The notes under the pieces were generated by a model, which did no database searches, was not told where the DNA came from, and was given only the letters and a program-made list of their open reading frames with translations. 64,000 bases of DNA from Halobacillus massiliensis (GTDB lineage: Bacteria; Bacillota; Bacilli; Bacillales; Halobacillaceae), in NCBI RefSeq assembly GCF_900166625.1, contig NZ_LT800499.1, positions 1,608,429-1,672,428 of the forward strand. Direction: 5' to 3'. Shown here one piece after another: positions 27,571 to 35,516 of the stretch (the first letter of the stretch is position 1; each line of letters starts with the position of its first letter). A program made the position numbers and the translations under genes.

Positions 27571-28338
27571 ATGAGCAGGTTCCGGGGGCGGTCCCCTACG
27601 GTGGGTAAAAGAATTTTACTAACCATGGTATTTTTAATGATTTTTACAGCTTTATGTTTATGGCTGATCGATAGAGGGATTACCCCTGCTATTCAAGGTA
27701 TAGCGGAAACAAGAGCTCAGCAGCTAGCCAGGGATGCCATTAATGAAGCAGTGAGTAAACAGATTGCAGAAGACCTTCACTTTGAAGATCTTGTAAGAAT
27801 TGAGAAAGATAATGAAGGAAAAATTGTATATATGGGCTGGAATTCTGCCTTAGTTAACAGAACACTTAGAGATACGACATTCAGGGTTCAGCACTTTTTA
27901 AAAAGGATGGAGCAGAATGAGCTGCCTTTGGAGGATACGAATATAGAACCGGACCTTGTTTCAGATGATTCGAATAGAGATCTTGGCAAGGAACCGGCTA
28001 CATTAGTGGAGATCCCTCTAGGTATGGCAACAAACAACACGGTTTTGTCTAATTTAGGGCCTAACATACCTGTACAGCTTAGAATCATCGGCGATGTACA
28101 GACTCAATTTAAAAATGATATTACAGAATACGGTATTAACTCGGCTCATTTTCAATTATGGATTAACTTTAAAGTCAGCTTACGAGTAGTGATCCCTTTT
28201 TCAACTGAAACAATTACCGTAACCAACGATATTCCTGTTGATTCTGCCGTGATCCCTGGAGAGGTACCAAACTTTTATAATGGAGCGGGCAGTGAAAATA
28301 ACCCAAGCTTCTCCTACCCGATGGATCCCTTGCAATAA
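27571..28338 (+). CDS. yunB: Sporulation protein YunB
   Basis: A 255-residue protein with one N-terminal membrane helix (ILLTMVFLMIFTALCLWLI) and an extracytoplasmic domain, matching YunB. Typical features are ARDAINEAVSKQI, the ETRAQQLA region, and IPLGMATNNTVLSNLGPNIPVQL. In B. subtilis it is a SigE-controlled gene needed for full sporulation. The C-terminal tail ends in a Pro-rich stretch. It is monocistronic. Confidence 0.9.
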   Translation: MSRFRGRSPTVGKRILLTMVFLMIFTALCLWLIDRGITPAIQGIAETRAQQLARDAINEAVSKQIAEDLHFEDLVRIEKDNEGKIVYMGWNSALVNRTLRDTTFRVQHFLKRMEQNELPLEDTNIEPDLVSDDSNRDLGKEPATLVEIPLGMATNNTVLSNLGPNIPVQLRIIGDVQTQFKNDITEYGINSAHFQLWINFKVSLRVVIPFSTETITVTNDIPVDSAVIPGEVPNFYNGAGSENNPSFSYPMDPLQ

Positions 28339-28358
28339 CAGGGGCAACCTGTTAGAAT
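28330..28358 (+). promoter_or_regulatory. Sigma-A promoter of the lysine riboswitch
   Basis: TTGCAA at 28330-28335 and TAGAAT at 28353-28358 with a 17-base spacer. The -35 overlaps the last codons of yunB. Confidence 0.7.
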
Positions 28359-28384
28359 GTTAGGGAATTAAATATGCGTGACCT

Positions 28385-28575
28385 TATCAGATCGGTGAGG
28401 TAGAGGCGCAGGCTTCATTAGTATTTCGTGGGAGCGGACAGCTTGGAACACGTAAGAAAGGGAAGTACTGCCGAAGTTTATAAGAGCTGTCACTCCTTAT
28501 ATTCTGGTATATTTCTGAATAAGAATTATACTGTCATGCATGCTTGAGGTGCATGGAGCGCTACTGATCGAAATG
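28385..28575 (+). promoter_or_regulatory. Lysine riboswitch (L-box)
   Basis: Conserved L-box elements occur in order: GTGAGGTAGAGGCGC, AGTA, GGGAAGTACTGCCGAAG, a long hairpin arm, CTGTCA, and TGGAGCGCTACTGATC, then a terminator. The arrangement matches the B. subtilis lysC leader. It controls the NhaC-family gene downstream, so that protein is very probably a lysine carrier. Confidence 0.92.
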
Positions 28576-28596
28576 GAGGATAATCAATTGCTAGGT

Positions 28597-28633
28597 AAGC
28601 AATGGTAGATTATTTTCTATCATTGCTTTTTTG
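28597..28633 (+). terminator. Terminator of the lysine riboswitch
   Basis: AAGCAATGGTAGA pairs with TCTATCATTGCTT around TTATTT, followed by TTTTTGT. Confidence 0.9.
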
Positions 28634-28746
28634 TATGCTTAGAAAGAAAATCTTTCTTAACATATACCTCTACTGAATCCCTCATTGACCCCTGTAGCCT
28701 TTCATACCGCCTGTTTCAACAAAAGATTTATGGAAGGGGAAACACA

Positions 28747-30306
28747 ATGGAAGGAACAATTTACTCTTTAATTCCTGCCGTTTTAATGCTGATTCTAGTT
28801 ATAGCTACGAGGAAAGTTATTCTTTCACTTGGAATCGGTATTTTAATTGGAGCTTTTATGCTTACTCAGTTTAATGTTATAGAAGGCATTCAGCTGATCT
28901 GGACTAATTTTTATTCCATATTCGTTAGTGAAGGAGCCTTAAATACAGGAAACTTGTATTTATTATCCTTTTTAGTTTTGCTAGGTATTACTACAGCATT
29001 CCTGACTGCGTCCGGGGGAAGCCAGGCTTTCGGACAATGGGCTGTCCGGCGAATTAAAACACGCAGAGGGGCAAAGCTCGTTCCCGCGTTACTAGGGATT
29101 GTTATTTTTATTGACGATTATTTTAATGCTTTAGCTGTCGGCCAGGTGGCAAGGCCTGTTACCGACCGGCACCGGATTTCCCGGGCAAATCTTGCGTACT
29201 ATATCGATTCCACCTCTGCGCCGATTACGGTTATCTCTCCGATTTCCAGCTGGGGTGCCTATATCATCGGTACAATTGGCAGCATACTGGCCGCTAACGA
29301 AGTTGTTCAGTATCAGCCGCTGGAAGCTTTTGTCCGTATGATTCCTGCTAACTTTTACGTATTTGCAGCCTTACTCGTCGTTTTTTTAACGATTTTCTTA
29401 AAGCTTGACATCTTTTCAATGAAAAAACATGAACAGAAAGCAATTAAGACAGGTGTACTTAAGAATGAAGATAAAGGAGATATTCCAGGGGACCTAAATG
29501 AAGAATTTAAGGTTCATAACAAGGGGAAAATATCCTATCTAATCTGGCCGATTGTAGCTTTAATTGCCGGAACTGTCGGTATGATGATCTATACAGGTAT
29601 TCAAAATACAGAAGGTGCTGCTTCAGCTCTCAGTATTTTCGAGAATACTGATGTAAACATTTCCTTGTTTACAGGAGGAATCATTGCTGTATTGCTGGCC
29701 GCAATCCTGTATATGACTCAGTCCGGTGAAAAATCCAGTATGGGCCATGTCTTCATTGAAGGTATTAAAGCCATGCTTCCAGCAATTTATATCCTTATTT
29801 TTGCCTGGATGATCGGTGATGTAATCGGACAGCTGCAAACAGGGGAATATTTAGCAGGCTTAGTTAATGATTCTAATATCAGTACTGGATTTTTGCCCCT
29901 GTTATTGTTTATTGTTTCTGGTTTTATGGCTCTTGCCACGGGGACTTCTTGGGGAACATTTGGAATTATGCTTCCTATCGCTGGAGAAATTGCAGCCGTT
30001 TCTGATGTTTCCATGATCCTTCCGGCATTATCCGCCGTGCTCGCAGGCTCCGTTTTTGGAGATCATTGCTCTCCAATTTCAGATACGACGATTCTTTCAT
30101 CTACAGGAGCAGGCTCTGATCATATTGACCATGTAATTACACAGCTGCCTTATGCGTTTATCGCAGCTGTTGGGGCGGCTGTTGGTTATATTACGCTCGC
30201 TCTTACAGGCGGGATAGTCTTACCGCTAATTGTCACATTAGCTGTAGTAGTGGTTATAGGTATATTGATTCATGTTAAGAATCGTTCGGAGTATATTCCT
30301 GAATAA
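28747..30306 (+). CDS. lysW: NhaC-family carrier, probable lysine transporter
   Basis: A 519-residue membrane protein with roughly 12 helices of the NhaC ion-transporter superfamily. Family blocks include FIDDYFNALAVGQVARPVTDRH, STSAPITVISPISSWGAY and the late GTSWGTFGIMLPIAGEIA...VFGDHCSPISDTT. The lysine riboswitch immediately upstream indicates a function in lysine uptake or exchange, as proposed for L-box-controlled NhaC proteins (LysW). Sodium coupling is inferred from the superfamily. A terminator follows directly, so it is monocistronic. Confidence 0.82.
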   Translation: MEGTIYSLIPAVLMLILVIATRKVILSLGIGILIGAFMLTQFNVIEGIQLIWTNFYSIFVSEGALNTGNLYLLSFLVLLGITTAFLTASGGSQAFGQWAVRRIKTRRGAKLVPALLGIVIFIDDYFNALAVGQVARPVTDRHRISRANLAYYIDSTSAPITVISPISSWGAYIIGTIGSILAANEVVQYQPLEAFVRMIPANFYVFAALLVVFLTIFLKLDIFSMKKHEQKAIKTGVLKNEDKGDIPGDLNEEFKVHNKGKISYLIWPIVALIAGTVGMMIYTGIQNTEGAASALSIFENTDVNISLFTGGIIAVLLAAILYMTQSGEKSSMGHVFIEGIKAMLPAIYILIFAWMIGDVIGQLQTGEYLAGLVNDSNISTGFLPLLLFIVSGFMALATGTSWGTFGIMLPIAGEIAAVSDVSMILPALSAVLAGSVFGDHCSPISDTTILSSTGAGSDHIDHVITQLPYAFIAAVGAAVGYITLALTGGIVLPLIVTLAVVVVIGILIHVKNRSEYIPE

Positions 30307-30310
30307 TTAG

Positions 30311-30354
30311 AAGGGCGAAGAAGTACGACAAAAGTACTTCTTCGCCCTTTTTTT
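30311..30354 (+). terminator. Terminator after the NhaC-type carrier
   Basis: AAGGGCGAAGAAGTAC and GTACTTCTTCGCCCTT form a 16-bp perfect stem, followed by seven T. Confidence 0.92.
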
Positions 30355-30392
30355 AACTATTTTTGGAAAATTACTAATTTTATAATATTATT

Positions 30393-30421
30393 TTGACATC
30401 GAACAAGTGTATCGGTATAAT
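30393..30421 (+). promoter_or_regulatory. Consensus sigma-A promoter of the NSS transporter
   Basis: TTGACA and TATAAT, both perfect, with a 17-base spacer. A potential 11-bp hairpin, CATTCTCTTCC and GGAAGAGAATTG (about 30460-30502), lies in the leader before the ribosome binding site. Confidence 0.88.
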
Positions 30422-30523
30422 AATCATGAATAATCAGAAAAAAATAAAAATTAGGAAACATTCTCTTCCGTACATGCTCATAAAATTAAAGGAAGAGAAT
30501 TGTATCTAAGGGAGGTCTTACAC

Positions 30524-32050
30524 ATGGAAAATCGAGCACAATGGGGGACGAGAGCCGGTTTTATCTTGGCGGCGGTTGGTTCTGCAATTGGTCTTGGAAA
30601 CATCTGGCGTTTTCCGTCCGTAGCTTATGAAAATGGTGGAGGAGCATTCTTTATTCCGTATTTATTCGCTCTGCTGACTGCCGGAATTCCGCTGTTGGTT
30701 ATGGAATTCACCATAGGTCATAAGTACCGCGGATCGGCACCGCTTTCATTTTTCCGTATGAACAAGAAAACAGAATGGCTTGGATGGTGGGCCGTACTCG
30801 TCTCATTTGTTATTTCAACATACTATGCCGTCATTATTGCCTGGGCAATTTCTTATAGTATTTTTGCCTTTAATCTATCGTGGGGGCAAGACACGGAAAG
30901 CTTTTTGTTTGGTGAATATTTGAAATTATCCGTAGATCCTGGCCAAACAGGAAGTCTTGTACCTGGTGTCCTGATTCCACTTATTATTGTATGGGTGGTT
31001 ACTCTAGGTATATTATTTAAAGGTGTTAAGAAGGGAATTGAGGCAGCAAACAAAATATTTATCCCGGCATTGGTCGTTTTGTTCCTGATTATAGTTATCC
31101 GTGCTGTTACACTGCCGGGTGCTGCAGAAGGTCTGCAAACCTTCTTTGCACCGAACTTTGAAACCATCACCTCAGGCAGTGTCTGGGTTGCAGCTTATGG
31201 GCAGATTTTCTTCAGTCTTTCCATCGCCTTTGCAATCATGATCACATATTCCAGTTACTTGCCGAAAAAGTCGGACATTACAAATAATGCGTTTATTACT
31301 GGTTTTAGTAACTCAAGCTTTGAATTATTAGCTGGTATCGGAGTATTTGCAGCGTTAGGGTTCATGGCTTCGCAAATTGATGTCCCGGTGCAAGAAGTGG
31401 TTAGCGGCGGTGTAGGTCTTGCCTTTGTCGTTTTCCCTCAAATAATTAATGAGTTTCCAGCCTTTAATGGACTATTTGGTTTCTTATTCTTTGCTTCCTT
31501 AGTCTTAGCAGGGTTATCTTCCTTGATCTCTATCTCCGAAACATACGTTGCGGGGATCAGTGAGAAGTTTGGTCTGTCAAGAAAAGCTGCCGTTGGATTT
31601 GGCGGCGGACTTGCCGCAGTTATTTCGCTTTTATTTGCAACACAGGGCGGCCTCTTTTTCCTAGACGCTGCTGATTACTTTATTAACCAATTCGGCGTAG
31701 CTTTCGTAGGGCTAGTAGAAGTTATCGTTATTGCATGGTTTCTTCGTAACCTTAATGATTTCCAGTCTCACGCAAATGGTATTTCTGATTTGCGTCTTGG
31801 CGGATGGTGGAAAATCTGCTTAGGAGTTGTTACACCAATCGTGCTTGGATATATGATGTTCGATCTTTTCAAAACAAACCTGCTTGGTCAGTTTGATACA
31901 GAAACCGGCAACTATGAGGGATACGGAGATACCTTCATCCTATTTGGCGGTTGGGCTGTCGCTGCCTTTGCACTGGTCGTTGGATTCCTAATCACGCTGA
32001 AGCGCTGGGATTCCAAAGCTTTGAATGAGTCAAACAAGGAGGTAGGATGA
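30524..32050 (+). CDS. Sodium-dependent amino-acid transporter, NSS (SNF) family
   Basis: A 508-residue sodium symporter of the neurotransmitter:sodium symporter family (LeuT/MhsT/MetP fold) with about 12 helices. The sodium/substrate site motif of helix 1, AAVGSAIGLGNIWRFP, and the GGGAFFIPYL stretch of helix 2 are intact. The substrate is uncertain: the small companion gene of MetS type suggests methionine or alanine. Translation starts at ATG 30524 after AAGGGAGGT; the upstream TTG has no support. The small subunit starts one base after its stop. Confidence 0.92.
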   Translation: MENRAQWGTRAGFILAAVGSAIGLGNIWRFPSVAYENGGGAFFIPYLFALLTAGIPLLVMEFTIGHKYRGSAPLSFFRMNKKTEWLGWWAVLVSFVISTYYAVIIAWAISYSIFAFNLSWGQDTESFLFGEYLKLSVDPGQTGSLVPGVLIPLIIVWVVTLGILFKGVKKGIEAANKIFIPALVVLFLIIVIRAVTLPGAAEGLQTFFAPNFETITSGSVWVAAYGQIFFSLSIAFAIMITYSSYLPKKSDITNNAFITGFSNSSFELLAGIGVFAALGFMASQIDVPVQEVVSGGVGLAFVVFPQIINEFPAFNGLFGFLFFASLVLAGLSSLISISETYVAGISEKFGLSRKAAVGFGGGLAAVISLLFATQGGLFFLDAADYFINQFGVAFVGLVEVIVIAWFLRNLNDFQSHANGISDLRLGGWWKICLGVVTPIVLGYMMFDLFKTNLLGQFDTETGNYEGYGDTFILFGGWAVAAFALVVGFLITLKRWDSKALNESNKEVG

Positions 32051-32051
32051 T

Positions 32052-32156
32052 ATGACAGCAAGTGCAATTGTTATGATGGTGATTGGAATTGTCGTAATTT
32101 GGGGAGGACTTGCTGCAAGTATCATTAATGCAGTCAAGAAGTCAAAACAATCCTAA
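32052..32156 (+). CDS. metS: MetS-type small subunit of the NSS transporter
   Basis: A 34-residue single-helix membrane peptide (TASAIVMMVIGIVVIWGGLAASII followed by a Lys-rich tail), the typical MetS-family companion of NSS transporters in Gram-positive bacteria. It starts one base after the transporter stop, using AGGAGGTAGG inside the end of that gene. MetPS of Corynebacterium needs both parts for methionine/alanine uptake; the same requirement here is inferred. Confidence 0.85.
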   Translation: MTASAIVMMVIGIVVIWGGLAASIINAVKKSKQS

Positions 32157-32161
32157 TCTAG

Positions 32162-32190
32162 AAAAAGCGTCGCACAAAGTGCGGCGCTTT
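32162..32190 (+). terminator. Terminator after metS
   Basis: AAAGCGTCGCAC-AAA-GTGCGGCGCTTT with one wobble, followed by a weak T-rich stretch; it lies at the end of the converging lytH gene. Confidence 0.7.
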
Positions 32191-33145
32191 ATTTATTGTG
32201 TGCCATACGTTCCCATCTCTTTAAATACGGATAAGGATCAAATGACCATTCATTTGTTCCATTATCTTGATACATTCCATAGTGTAAATGGGGCGGAAAC
32301 TTTCCTGAAGTTCCCGGAGGACCATATCCTGTAGAACCGACACTTCCAATCACATCCCCTGGTTTGACAACTTCACCAACCTGTAACCCTTTTTCAAATC
32401 CATTAAGATGTGCATAGTAATGATAAATATTGTAAATGTCGCGAATACCGACACGCCAGCCGCCAAATTTATTCCAGCCCATCATTTCGATAACCCCATA
32501 GGTTGTTGATTTAACAGGAACTCCATAATCTGCAAAGATGTCAGTGCCTTCATGAATGCGGCGCCCCCCAAAACCTCGGGCATCACCCCAAGTGTTTTTG
32601 TAGCTGTAATTTGCAGTAATAGGAACAGGAAAGTCGCGGTCTTTCAATGAAACTGTCTGATACTTTTCAAACACACTTGCTGTATTCATGATCGTCTGCA
32701 CAGTAAGATCACGTTTATAATAATTCCATAAAGCGATACGGATGTCTTCCTCCGTAGTTCCGTAGGATTGAATGTATTTTCCTAATGTCCACATGATATC
32801 TTCGTCATTAGTCATGTCGATTTTCTTATCTCCATTCCCGTTATCTTTCCAGCCTTCCGGGAAAAAAGATGGTTCTGTATCTACCCCGTTCCAGAAAAGA
32901 GGATCCGGCCGGAAAGCAGTGACACGGCCTTTAGGAGCATCTTTGTGAATTTGTCTTTCATATTGATCAACAGCCGCTATATAAGTCCAGGGAATGCCCG
33001 TAACGGCTGATGTTTTCTTATATACAGACATTCGGTCAAGGTCTTCCTTATTTGCTTCATCCGCAAAGATAAAGGAGGAAGGCCATAAGATTCCAAGAAA
33101 TATAATTATAAGAAAGCCCAATGTTTTAGGGTTTAAAATATTCAT
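32189..33145 (-). CDS. lytH: Sporulation L-Ala-D-Glu endopeptidase LytH (M23)
   Basis: A 318-residue exported peptidase resembling LytH (YunA), which trims cortex peptides in forming spores. The N-terminal signal/anchor (LGFLIIIFLGILWPSSFIFA) is followed by a helical domain and a C-terminal M23 domain with the zinc ligands in GGRRIHEGTDIFADYG and PPHLHYG. The start overlaps the stop of the yutC-like lipoprotein gene by four bases, so they form an operon. Confidence 0.9.
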   Translation of the reverse strand: MNILNPKTLGFLIIIFLGILWPSSFIFADEANKEDLDRMSVYKKTSAVTGIPWTYIAAVDQYERQIHKDAPKGRVTAFRPDPLFWNGVDTEPSFFPEGWKDNGNGDKKIDMTNDEDIMWTLGKYIQSYGTTEEDIRIALWNYYKRDLTVQTIMNTASVFEKYQTVSLKDRDFPVPITANYSYKNTWGDARGFGGRRIHEGTDIFADYGVPVKSTTYGVIEMMGWNKFGGWRVGIRDIYNIYHYYAHLNGFEKGLQVGEVVKPGDVIGSVGSTGYGPPGTSGKFPPHLHYGMYQDNGTNEWSFDPYPYLKRWERMAHNK

Positions 33146-33729
33146 GTGGTTTCATCAACTGTTTCGCTAGTCGTAGTTCCCTGAGGAGATTTTTTCATTC
33201 TCTCTACTATCTGATTAACGACATTTGTGTATTGCTTATCGTATACTGTAGAATTTCCGAGACTTTCAATGTCTCCAAATGAGGCTGGATCATCGGATAC
33301 GTATACGTGATAGAAGCTTGGAACAAGAGAATAAGCTGTTTTCTTAACCATATCCGCTGCGACTTCAGGTTCACGGTCATCAGGCTTTTTATATGCGACA
33401 AGTATCTTATCATCAGTAACCACAGTGGCAACGTCCTCGAATCCTGGATAACGAAGGATCATCCGAGTGATCATGTCAGCCATTTGCTCGCGGTTTACTT
33501 TAATGGTATGGTTTCTCTCTTTTTCCTGATCGAGCTGATCTTTTTGAAAACGTACATACCCCACCTGTCCATCAGCAGTATTTTCATTGTAATTATCCAT
33601 GGCATCACCTTCAATCGCATGATCTTCATCATCTGCATTGAACTCATCCTGCTGCGGATTTTGGCAGCCATTCAAAATAAGGAGTGATAAGGGCACAGCT
33701 ATCCAGATTTTAAATTTTTTTATAGTCAT
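33142..33729 (-). CDS. yutC: YhcN/YlaJ-family sporulation lipoprotein (YutC)
   Basis: A 195-residue lipoprotein with lipobox LNGC (Cys22), an acidic spacer, and a YhcN/YlaJ domain (REQMADMITRMILRYPGFEDVATVVTDDKILVAY, and the later VSDDPASFGDIE). Proteins of this group are spore or germination associated. It is upstream partner of lytH. Confidence 0.85.
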   Translation of the reverse strand: MTIKKFKIWIAVPLSLLILNGCQNPQQDEFNADDEDHAIEGDAMDNYNENTADGQVGYVRFQKDQLDQEKERNHTIKVNREQMADMITRMILRYPGFEDVATVVTDDKILVAYKKPDDREPEVAADMVKKTAYSLVPSFYHVYVSDDPASFGDIESLGNSTVYDKQYTNVVNQIVERMKKSPQGTTTSETVDETT

Positions 33730-33861
33730 ATTTCATCTTCCTTTGTGTCTGATTTACCCTTAGCTTTGACGAAAATTGAAGAATGATACAAATTTTTGCT
33801 GGCGGTTTTCTCGTCGGTGAGAAAATATGGTACACTAAGGAAAGGTAAGAGGTGATTGGAT

Positions 33862-34137
33862 ATGATTGAGCTATACGGTAAAACATATGAGATTATAGAG
33901 GAACATAAGGATGCCTTTCAAACAGAAGATGTGGAGGGTCGGTTTACCGATGTTCTAAGTAAATATGATTTTATTGTCGGGGATTGGGGCTATGGACAGC
34001 TTCGTCTAAAAGGCTTTTACGATGATCAGAATACGAAAGCGACGTTTGATACAAAAATCAGTACGTTAGAGGATTACTTGTATGAATACTGTAATTTCGG
34101 TTGTGCCTATTTTGTATTGAAAAAAGTTAATCCTTAA
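33862..34137 (+). CDS. yutD: YutD-family protein
   Basis: A 91-residue protein matching YutD (DUF1027): ELYGKTYEIIEEHKDAF, the block LSKYDFIVGDWGYGQLRLKGFY and the cysteine-containing tail EYCNFGCAYFVLKK. Function unknown. ATG 33862 is chosen because AGAGGTGAT occupies 33848-33856, covering the upstream TTG. It is divergent from yutC, with terminator after it. Confidence 0.88.
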   Translation: MIELYGKTYEIIEEHKDAFQTEDVEGRFTDVLSKYDFIVGDWGYGQLRLKGFYDDQNTKATFDTKISTLEDYLYEYCNFGCAYFVLKKVNP

Positions 34138-34174
34138 ACCGACGAGCTTTGATAAGCGCGTCGGTTGTTTTTTC
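34138..34174 (+). terminator. Terminator after yutD
   Basis: ACCGACG and CGTCGGT arms with additional GC pairs near the loop, followed by GTTTTTTC. Confidence 0.78.
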
Positions 34175-34247
34175 TTAAAAAGGCTGCCTCTTTTAAGAGC
34201 ATTAAGGAGAGGTTTCATTATGTTGAGTCAAAAAAGGGGGATAAAAT

Positions 34248-34694
34248 ATGTATTTCGTGGACAGGCATAAAATTGAAGAAATTTTAAATTATATGGAGCG
34301 GTTAATGGAAGAGCAAAAACTCCATTCTTATTCATCTTCTTTGGCGGATAAACTGCTGCTTGAGAGGATTACCCATCTTGTCATTGAGTCTATTATTGAT
34401 GTAGGCAATCAAATGATTGATGGATTTATTATGAGGGATCCAGGCAGCTATGAAGATATTATCGATATTTTAACAGATGAAACCGTTCTGCCAGAAGAAG
34501 AAATCGATCAGTACAAAACATTTATTCAGCTGAGAAAGGTGATTGTACAGACTTATCTTACTGTAGATCGTCAGCAGTTAGAAAATGTCTGGCAAAAAAG
34601 CCAACATGCCGTGGAGAGCTTTCCTAAGCGTATACGGCGTTACTTGGATGAAGAAATCGGACCGGTTTCTGCATTTACAAACAGAAACGAATAG
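34248..34694 (+). CDS. yutE: HepT-like (DUF86) protein YutE
   Basis: A 148-residue HEPN-superfamily helical protein matching YutE. The catalytic motif of HepT toxins is RxxxxHxY; here it reads RKVIVQTY (Arg96, Gln101, Tyr103), so the His is lost, and no MntA-type antitoxin gene adjoins. It is therefore more likely a non-toxic family member. Just upstream a 16-codon frame (ATG 34220) with AAGGAGAGG overlaps the yutE start and might couple translation. The yutF gene starts 10 bases after its end. Confidence 0.8.
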   Translation: MYFVDRHKIEEILNYMERLMEEQKLHSYSSSLADKLLLERITHLVIESIIDVGNQMIDGFIMRDPGSYEDIIDILTDETVLPEEEIDQYKTFIQLRKVIVQTYLTVDRQQLENVWQKSQHAVESFPKRIRRYLDEEIGPVSAFTNRNE

Positions 34695-34704
34695 GGGAAT
34701 AGCA

Positions 34705-35469
34705 GTGAACTCATATAAAGCATACTTAATTGATTTAGATGGCACGATGTATAAGGGACTGGAGCCGATAGATGGGGCAGCTGAATTCGTACAGCGGCTG
34801 TGTGCGAAATCAATTCCCTATTTGTTTGTAACTAATAATTCATCTATTTCACCAGAAAAGCTGGCAGATAAATTAAACCAAATGGGGATTCAGGCAGGAA
34901 AAGAGAATATCTTTACATCGAGTATGGCGACGGCGGAATATATTGATTCATTAAAATCTAAGTCAAGTGTATTTATGATTGGGGAAGAAGGCCTGCGGGA
35001 AGCTTTAGTACATAAAGGATTAAGTCTCGTTACCAAAAACGCGGACTTTGTAACGATTGGAATTGATCGAAAAATCACCTACGAAAAATTAGCGGATGCC
35101 TGCCTTGAAATTCGAAATGGAGCGAAGTTAATCAGTACAAATAAAGATGCGGCAATTCCAACAGAGCGAGGCATGGTTCCGGGAAATGGGGCGATGACCT
35201 CTGTTCTTGCTGTAAGTACAGGTGTATCGCCTGTTTTTGTAGGGAAACCAGAACCAATATTAATGGAACAGGCTGTGGAAAAACTTGGTTTTCCTAAAAG
35301 TGATACACTAATGATCGGCGATAATTATGATACAGATATTATGGCTGGTATTAAAGCAGGCATCGATACATTAATGGTGGAAACGGGAATTTCTACGCGA
35401 GAAAGTATTAGAAGCCACAACAAACAGCCAACATACCATGCAAAAAATTTAACCGAATGGGAAGTGTAA
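34705..35469 (+). CDS. yutF: HAD-superfamily phosphatase YutF (NagD-like)
   Basis: A 254-residue HAD phosphatase of the NagD/AraL group. Motif I is LIDLDGTMY with nucleophile and acid/base Asp, motif II FVTNNS, the C2 cap domain follows, and motif III/IV is VGKPEP and MIGDNYDTDI. Length agrees with YutF. The start is GTG 34705, seven bases after TAGGGGAA; longer frames upstream overlap yutE. Its natural substrate is not known. Confidence 0.9.
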   Translation: MNSYKAYLIDLDGTMYKGLEPIDGAAEFVQRLCAKSIPYLFVTNNSSISPEKLADKLNQMGIQAGKENIFTSSMATAEYIDSLKSKSSVFMIGEEGLREALVHKGLSLVTKNADFVTIGIDRKITYEKLADACLEIRNGAKLISTNKDAAIPTERGMVPGNGAMTSVLAVSTGVSPVFVGKPEPILMEQAVEKLGFPKSDTLMIGDNYDTDIMAGIKAGIDTLMVETGISTRESIRSHNKQPTYHAKNLTEWEV

Positions 35470-35507
35470 AAACCCGGTCTGCTATTGAAGCAGACCGGTT
35501 TTTTTTA
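35470..35507 (+). terminator. Bidirectional terminator between yutF and the 515-residue protein gene
   Basis: ACCCGGTCTGC and GCAGACCGGTTT arms around TATTGAA, followed by eight T; the other strand also ends in T. Confidence 0.85.
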
Positions 35508-35516
35508 TAAAGACCG

